Shown here: in pieces, positions 14,701 through 18,871 of the stretch
Position numbering within the stretch: the first letter of the stretch is position 1
Layout: every line of letters begins with the position of its first letter
Assembly: GCA_964547855.1 (NCBI GenBank)
Contig: CAZJPG010000021.1
Location: 1 to 18,871, forward strand
Direction: 5' to 3'
Source: JBAZHE01 sp964547855
GTDB taxonomy: Bacteria; Patescibacteriota; Patescibacteriia; Patescibacteriales; WJLG01
DNA: 18,871 bases
The notes under the pieces: generated by a model
The model's input: only the letters and a program-made list of their open reading frames with translations
What the model was told of the DNA's origin: nothing
Database searches by the model: none
Translations under genes and position numbers: made by a program

Positions 14701-15987
14701 ATGATCAAAAAGAAAAAGACCTCGCCGTCAGCAAAGACGGTCAAGCCGGCCAAAAAAGTACCGGCTAAAAGCGTTAAGGACCACAAAAAGGCCCCTGTTA
14801 AGTCCGTTAAAAAAATAACAAAACCAGTAACAAGTAAAACAGTGAGTAACACAGAGCATAAAGTAGTCGAACCACTAGCCCCAAAACCAACCGAAGAGCA
14901 GATCAAGAGTCTCATCAACAAAGGGCGCATGAGAGGGTTTTTGACCGAAACCGAGATACTTCATTTTTTCCCAAGCATTGAGGATTATGTTTATGATTAT
15001 GAGATCATGCTTGGCGATTTGGAGTCCGCTGGCATTCAGATAGTCGAAGACACTGGACGTATTCTTGATATGGCCGATTTGGCCGCCAAGAAAGTCGAAG
15101 GCGTCAAGGATAAAAAGGAAAGAAAATCCAGTTTGACCGCCGCTGTCGACCTGTCGAAATTAAGCTCTGACTCTATTCAGATGTATCTTAAGGAGATCGG
15201 TCGCGTGCCTTTGCTGACCACTGAAGAAGAGATAGAATTGGCCAAGCGCAAAGAAAAAGGAGAGCGCGCCGCCGAGAGAAAGCTCATCGAGGCCAACTTG
15301 CGTCTCGTTGTTTCCATTGCTAAAAAATTCGCTGGCGCCAAGGGCCTGTCACTTTTGGATTTGATCCAAGAAGGTAATATCGGTCTATTTCGTGCCGTGG
15401 AAAAATTCGAATATCGCAAGGGTTATAAATTCTCGACTTATGCCACTTGGTGGATCCGCCAGGCCATTACTCGCGCTTTGGCCGACCAATCCCGCACTAT
15501 CCGTATTCCGGTGCATATGGTCGAAACCATCAATAAATTCCAACAGGTCGAACGCCGTTTGGTCCAAGACCTTGGTCGCGAACCTTTGCCAGAAGAAATA
15601 TCTTCAGAAATGGGAGAGGATTTGGACAAGGTCAAATATATCATGAAGATATCCCAGGACACTATCTCACTTGAAACTTCGGTCGGTGACGATGACGAGG
15701 ATTCAGTGCTTGAGGATTTTATCGAAGACGTAAAGAACGTCGCCCCGGATCGCAGCGCCGCCTTAAAACTTTTAAAGGACTACGTCAAAAATATCGTGGC
15801 CAACTTATCACCACGCGAACAAAAGATATTGGAAATGCGTTTCGGACTCGTCGATGGCGTCGCTCATACCTTAGAAGAGGTCGGACAAGAGTTCGATGTC
15901 ACTCGTGAACGTATTCGTCAGATCGAGGCTAAAGCCTTGGAGAAGATCAAGAAGGACGAATTGATCAAAAAGCTGCGCGACTATTAA
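14701..15987 (+). CDS. rpoD: Primary sigma factor RpoD (sigma-70 family, group 1)
   Basis: The 428-residue protein directs RNA polymerase to housekeeping promoters. The first 50 residues are a Lys/Ala/Pro/Val-rich disordered tail (KKKKTSPSAK, KPAKKVPAKS). A region 1.1-like helical domain follows at about 63-115. Region 1.2 is near 155-185 (DSIQMYLKEIGRVPLL). Region 2 at about 195-275 has NLRLVVSIAKKF, DLIQEGNIGLFRAVEKFEY and STYATWWIRQAITRA. Region 3 is at about 275-345 (RIPVHMVETINK), and region 4 at about 362-425 has LEMRFGL and the helix-turn-helix VTRERIRQIEAKALEK. All key -10 and -35 reading residues look intact, consistent with the TTGACA/TATAAT-type promoters seen in this window. The large non-conserved region of proteobacterial RpoD is absent. 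The start is ATG 14701, next to a hairpin rather than a Shine-Dalgarno. Confidence 0.98.
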   Translation: MIKKKKTSPSAKTVKPAKKVPAKSVKDHKKAPVKSVKKITKPVTSKTVSNTEHKVVEPLAPKPTEEQIKSLINKGRMRGFLTETEILHFFPSIEDYVYDYEIMLGDLESAGIQIVEDTGRILDMADLAAKKVEGVKDKKERKSSLTAAVDLSKLSSDSIQMYLKEIGRVPLLTTEEEIELAKRKEKGERAAERKLIEANLRLVVSIAKKFAGAKGLSLLDLIQEGNIGLFRAVEKFEYRKGYKFSTYATWWIRQAITRALADQSRTIRIPVHMVETINKFQQVERRLVQDLGREPLPEEISSEMGEDLDKVKYIMKISQDTISLETSVGDDDEDSVLEDFIEDVKNVAPDRSAALKLLKDYVKNIVANLSPREQKILEMRFGLVDGVAHTLEEVGQEFDVTRERIRQIEAKALEKIKKDELIKKLRDY

Positions 15988-16014
15988 TATCGACTGTCTA
16001 TTTTATATCATCTT

Positions 16015-16653
16015 ATGCGCAATATCGTCGTCATTGCCATTTTAGCCGTTTGCCTGGCCGCCCCGGTCAAAGCCTCGGCCTTTGGTTTCGGCGATATCAT
16101 TGCTGTCGGCCGTAAATTATTCAAGATAGTCGAGCCGCGCCAAGCGCCGGAGCGAACTGACGAGGAAAAGATCGATGCGGCCTTGCCGGAAGAAAGCGCC
16201 GATGAATGGCAGCGAGAATATAAGGTTTGGAAAGAAGCCTATAAGAAGAACGACATCACTCCCTTGTTCGATAATGAGAAAAACTTTACCCTGACCGAAG
16301 ACGAATTGAATTATTTCGCCCAAAAAGAATATAATTCGGCCACTAGCAGTATAGTCCGTGATTTAAAGGTTGACCTTAAGCCGGGAACGATAGCCGTTAG
16401 TGGTTATTCCATGCTTAATATGTTTAAAGGTGATTTTGCGGTCGAATTAGAGGTTTTAAAAGGTGGTAATGGTCTATATTTAAAGGTGACAAAAGCTAAG
16501 CTGGGTAAAATAAGGGTACCAGGTGTGATTTTGGACAATATAGTAAATCGTGAGATAAAGGGTGTTAAAAATTTCTTGTATTCGAACAAGGATCATTCTG
16601 ACCCAGATATCTCTATTAGTGAGGACAAATTAGAGCTGAAATACGCGCCATGA
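16015..16653 (+). CDS. Secreted protein of unknown function, possible lipid-binding (TULIP-like) fold
   Basis: The 212-residue protein starts with a signal peptide (MRNIVVIAILAVCLAAPVKASA, probable cleavage near residue 22). A charged helical segment follows (residues about 35-85). From about 90 it reads FTLTEDELNYFAQKEY, then alternating strands (VRDLKVDLKPGTIAVSG, DFAVELEVLKGGNGLYLKVTKAKLGKI) and a PGVILDNIVNREI helix. This layout, a conserved 'LTEDELN' helix followed by long strands and 'ILD' helix, recalls YpmS/LmeA/AsmA-type lipid-binding proteins. The resemblance is only structural impression and is not a firm assignment. It begins 27 bp after rpoD with no clear terminator between, so it may be cotranscribed with dnaG-rpoD. 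A terminator-like hairpin overlaps its stop codon. No Shine-Dalgarno is visible. Confidence 0.7.
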   Translation: MRNIVVIAILAVCLAAPVKASAFGFGDIIAVGRKLFKIVEPRQAPERTDEEKIDAALPEESADEWQREYKVWKEAYKKNDITPLFDNEKNFTLTEDELNYFAQKEYNSATSSIVRDLKVDLKPGTIAVSGYSMLNMFKGDFAVELEVLKGGNGLYLKVTKAKLGKIRVPGVILDNIVNREIKGVKNFLYSNKDHSDPDISISEDKLELKYAP

Positions 16654-16673
16654 CTTAAATAGTCTTGGCGTGT
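16643..16673 (+). terminator. Terminator-like hairpin over the stop codon of the 16015 gene
   Basis: ACGCGCCATGACT (16643-16655) pairs with AGTCTTGGCGTGT (16661-16673) with one mismatch and one wobble around TAAAT. Only TTTAG follows, so termination would be partial. The GTG at 16670 lies inside the stem, which argues against it as the start of the next gene. Confidence 0.5.
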
Positions 16674-16687
16674 TTAGTAAAAAATAT

Positions 16688-18751
16688 ATGACAAATCTAG
16701 ATTCTTTACAGAGACAGATCGACGAGCTTAAGGAGCAGAATCGCGCGATCATCGAATCTCTGAAAAAAATAGGGGGAAATGTCGGTGTTTCGGCGGCTGA
16801 AACGGCCCCAAGACCTTCTATTGAGGCAATGCCGGCTATGGTCGCATTAGATCCGGAGCCAGTCAAACCAGTGAAGAAAAACAAGGACGCCCATTGGGAA
16901 GAGAAGATCGGTATCAAATTATTCTCTCGTCTTGGTATTTTAGCCTTGGTCATTGGTATCGGGTTTTTCATAAAATACGTCAACGACAATAATCTTATCG
17001 GTTATGCCGGTAGAATATTGATCGGTGTCATCTCTGGTATCGCTTTGGTGATCGCCGGCGAATTCTCCGCGCGTTTCAAAAAATTCGCCAGTTGGGGGAA
17101 GGTTTTGGTCGGTGGCGGTTTGGCGGTGATGTATTTTTCCATTTACGCTGCCTATGCCTTTACCGATTATCGAGTAGCTTTAGGCATGAGCCAGACGATG
17201 GACATAATATTCTTGGTGATGGTCGCTGGTTTGGCGGCTTTCTTGTCGATACGCGACAATTCTCAGTTGATCGCTGCCGAAGCTTTTTTCCTTGGTTTTT
17301 TAACTTGTCTTTTGAATCGTGATTTTGGGAGTATGGTCTTGGTCTACGATCTGATATTGACTGTCGCGCTCGTAGTCACTGCCGCTTATAAGAAATGGCC
17401 GCTGATCAGTATTGGTGGAGTCCTTGGTACATATATCTCATATAGCCTTTGGCGGGCCGACAATGGCGATGCCAATATCTTGGCCATGTCTTTCTTGTCG
17501 ATATTTTTCTTGGTTTATGTTTTGCAATCCTTAATACTTTCCAGCAGATCCAAGGACGATATAGACCTTGAATATAGAATCGTTACCGCCAATGTCATAA
17601 ATTCGCTTTTCTTTTTCGTTCTTGGTTTGCTGGTGTCGCGAGAATGGAGGGGCGATTGGGATGTTCTATTCTGTTCCTTGTTCGCCGTTTTCCACTTAAT
17701 CGGCGCTTGGACATCTTGGCATCTCAAGAAAGAACTCACGTCTCATGCCTATTTCTATTTAGGAGTCTCGTCTTTGGCTATAGCCATTCCTTTATGGTTT
17801 GACAAGGAGATGGTCACTTTGGCCTGGTCAGTAGTCTTCTTGGTTATGCTCGTCACCGGCTTAAGAACAAAATATAGACCATTGGAATATTCGGCTCACA
17901 TGTTGGCGATATTGATATTGGGTAAAGTACTTTTGGTGGACGTCACTTTAAAAGGTTTTTCTATCGATGATATCGCTGGTTCGACTAGACTTTGGGCTTT
18001 CATCGGTTCTTCCGCCTTTTTCTTGGCCGCTTATTTATTCATCGCTTTTAATCGCCATAGTCTTAAAGAGGGGTTGTCTAAAGTGACACCGTATTTTTAT
18101 TCGATCGTTCCGACTATGCTTTTGACGATCTCGGTGATTATGGAAACAGGTGATGGCAATACGAATTGGACCACTATTTGGCTCTGTGCGTTATTTTTGC
18201 TCGTAGCTTTCTTGCCCGCGTTTGGGGAGCGGTTCAAAGAATTCCGCTGGCAGGGGACAGTGGTTGGAGCGGCTTTGTTGTTTAAGGTTTTTGCCTATGA
18301 TTTATTCTTCTTAGAATTTAATCCGACTCGCGACTTAGAGAAATATCATTTAGTGACTTATTTAATATCGGTTGGTTCGCTTTTACTCGCTTCGATATTC
18401 TGGCGACTTAAATCTTCGGATAAACTATCCAAGGAGGCTGCCACTGCCTATCAATGGCTGGCAGCGATTCTAGCCTTTTTTGTTATAGTCTTAGAATTCG
18501 ATGGCTACTCGGTCTCTGTCGCTTGGGCGATCTTAGCCTTAATACTGATCTTTACTGGTTTTCTGATCAAGGACAAAGATTCTCGCTACCAGGGTATTGC
18601 CGTGTTATTCTTTACTCTCTGTAAGGTATTTATTTATGACACCTCGGAGCTTGAGACCGGTTATCGCATGATCTCCTATATTTCCCTTGGCGGCATACTT
18701 TTAGGCGCTTCATTCTTGTATAATAAGTACAAGGACAAAATAGGAAGCTAG
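16688..18751 (+). CDS. DUF2339-family polytopic membrane protein
   Basis: The 687-residue protein matches the DUF2339 pattern. A short coiled coil (MTNLDSLQRQIDELKEQNRAI) leads to a Pro/Ala/Val linker. Next comes the signature WEEKIGIKLFSRLGILALVIGIGFFIKYVNDNNLIGYAGRI (read as WEEKIG, then FSRLGILALVIG, then NLIGYAGR), followed by roughly 18-20 hydrophobic segments to the C-terminus, separated by short polar turns. Recurring LxxLLxLCKVFxYD/LLFKVFAYD-like units (KVLLVDV, LLFKVFAYDLFFLE, TLCKVFIYDTSELE) show internal repetition of a helical module. The biochemical role of the family is not established; it is a membrane protein found in many bacteria. The ATG at 16688 was chosen over GTG 16670 because the latter is buried in a hairpin; neither has a Shine-Dalgarno. 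A strong terminator follows, ending the right-hand gene cluster. Confidence 0.88.
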   Translation: MTNLDSLQRQIDELKEQNRAIIESLKKIGGNVGVSAAETAPRPSIEAMPAMVALDPEPVKPVKKNKDAHWEEKIGIKLFSRLGILALVIGIGFFIKYVNDNNLIGYAGRILIGVISGIALVIAGEFSARFKKFASWGKVLVGGGLAVMYFSIYAAYAFTDYRVALGMSQTMDIIFLVMVAGLAAFLSIRDNSQLIAAEAFFLGFLTCLLNRDFGSMVLVYDLILTVALVVTAAYKKWPLISIGGVLGTYISYSLWRADNGDANILAMSFLSIFFLVYVLQSLILSSRSKDDIDLEYRIVTANVINSLFFFVLGLLVSREWRGDWDVLFCSLFAVFHLIGAWTSWHLKKELTSHAYFYLGVSSLAIAIPLWFDKEMVTLAWSVVFLVMLVTGLRTKYRPLEYSAHMLAILILGKVLLVDVTLKGFSIDDIAGSTRLWAFIGSSAFFLAAYLFIAFNRHSLKEGLSKVTPYFYSIVPTMLLTISVIMETGDGNTNWTTIWLCALFLLVAFLPAFGERFKEFRWQGTVVGAALLFKVFAYDLFFLEFNPTRDLEKYHLVTYLISVGSLLLASIFWRLKSSDKLSKEAATAYQWLAAILAFFVIVLEFDGYSVSVAWAILALILIFTGFLIKDKDSRYQGIAVLFFTLCKVFIYDTSELETGYRMISYISLGGILLGASFLYNKYKDKIGS

Positions 18752-18770
18752 TCGAATGTAAGCCATATAG

Positions 18771-18813
18771 ATCGCCTCTGTTTTTTAAAAACGGGGGCGA
18801 TTTTATTTTTTTT
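18771..18813 (+). terminator. Terminator after the DUF2339 gene
   Basis: ATCGCCTCTGTTTTT (18771-18785) pairs with AAAAACGGGGGCGAT (18787-18801) with two G-T wobbles, followed by TTTATTTTTTTT. Nothing else was recognised from here to the window end except a small CAACG/CGTTG hairpin near 18850. Confidence 0.88.
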
Positions 18814-18871
18814 GAATTGTTTTAGGAACACACATTTTGCACCTTAGCCAACGCCTCGTTGGGCGTCAGCC

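Noticed and set aside
1..18871. CRISPR array, transposase, integrase, restriction or toxin-antitoxin genes
   Set aside because: No regularly spaced direct repeats and no such protein motifs were seen on either strand.
18840..18871. Shared GGCGTCAGC at the window end and in reverse complement before rpoD
   Set aside because: Only nine bases match and the surroundings differ; too short to call a repeat.

Overview
The window looks like a chromosomal segment of a Candidate Phyla Radiation (Patescibacteria) bacterium, perhaps from the Falkowbacteria/ABY1 side. This placement is inference from gene content and style; no database search was done. The clues are a very large beta-rich surface protein, small membrane proteins joining a zinc ribbon to thrombospondin type 3 calcium repeats and a WYV/RYF segment, a DUF2339 membrane protein, a DnaG whose zinc ligands are degraded, and an rpoD with a long lysine-rich leader. 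TGA is used as a stop at several gene ends, so the code is the standard bacterial one and not the TGA=Gly code of Gracilibacteria/SR1. All credible genes lie on the + strand.

Layout. 1-2441: 3' part of a giant S-layer-like protein, closed by a very strong intrinsic terminator. 2527-3050: non-coding, filled with nested inverted repeats and two perfect 22-bp palindromes. 3187-5463: O-antigen ligase/polymerase-type membrane protein with C-terminal TPRs. 5602-6561: zinc ribbon-TM-coiled coil-TSP3 protein. 6656-7708: membrane-anchored helical protein of unknown function. 7731-11117: large secreted multidomain protein (permuted papain-like peptidase, linker, lamin-tail domain, FN3-like domain, C-terminal beta domain). 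11201-11895: two adjacent small HPr-like genes with their own promoter, strong Shine-Dalgarno sites and terminator. 12039-12518: small unknown protein. 12551-12691: imperfect long palindrome. 12724-15987: dnaG then rpoD, as in the macromolecular synthesis operon but without rpsU. 16015-18751: a secreted unknown protein and a DUF2339 membrane protein, followed by a terminator.

How the genes fit together. The first 11 kb is dominated by cell-surface biology: surface layer, glycan polymerisation or ligation, calcium-binding envelope protein and a secreted peptidase-like protein. The right part is replication and transcription housekeeping plus envelope proteins. Between them sits the most interesting unit, a bicistron encoding two HPr-fold proteins. 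The first keeps the phosphorylatable histidine (GLHARP) but lacks the regulatory serine. The second has lost the histidine but appears to keep the serine in an SIM motif. No other phosphotransferase component is visible here.

Most genes lack a recognisable Shine-Dalgarno site and some putative -10 boxes lie very close to the start codon. The HPr-like pair is the clear exception.
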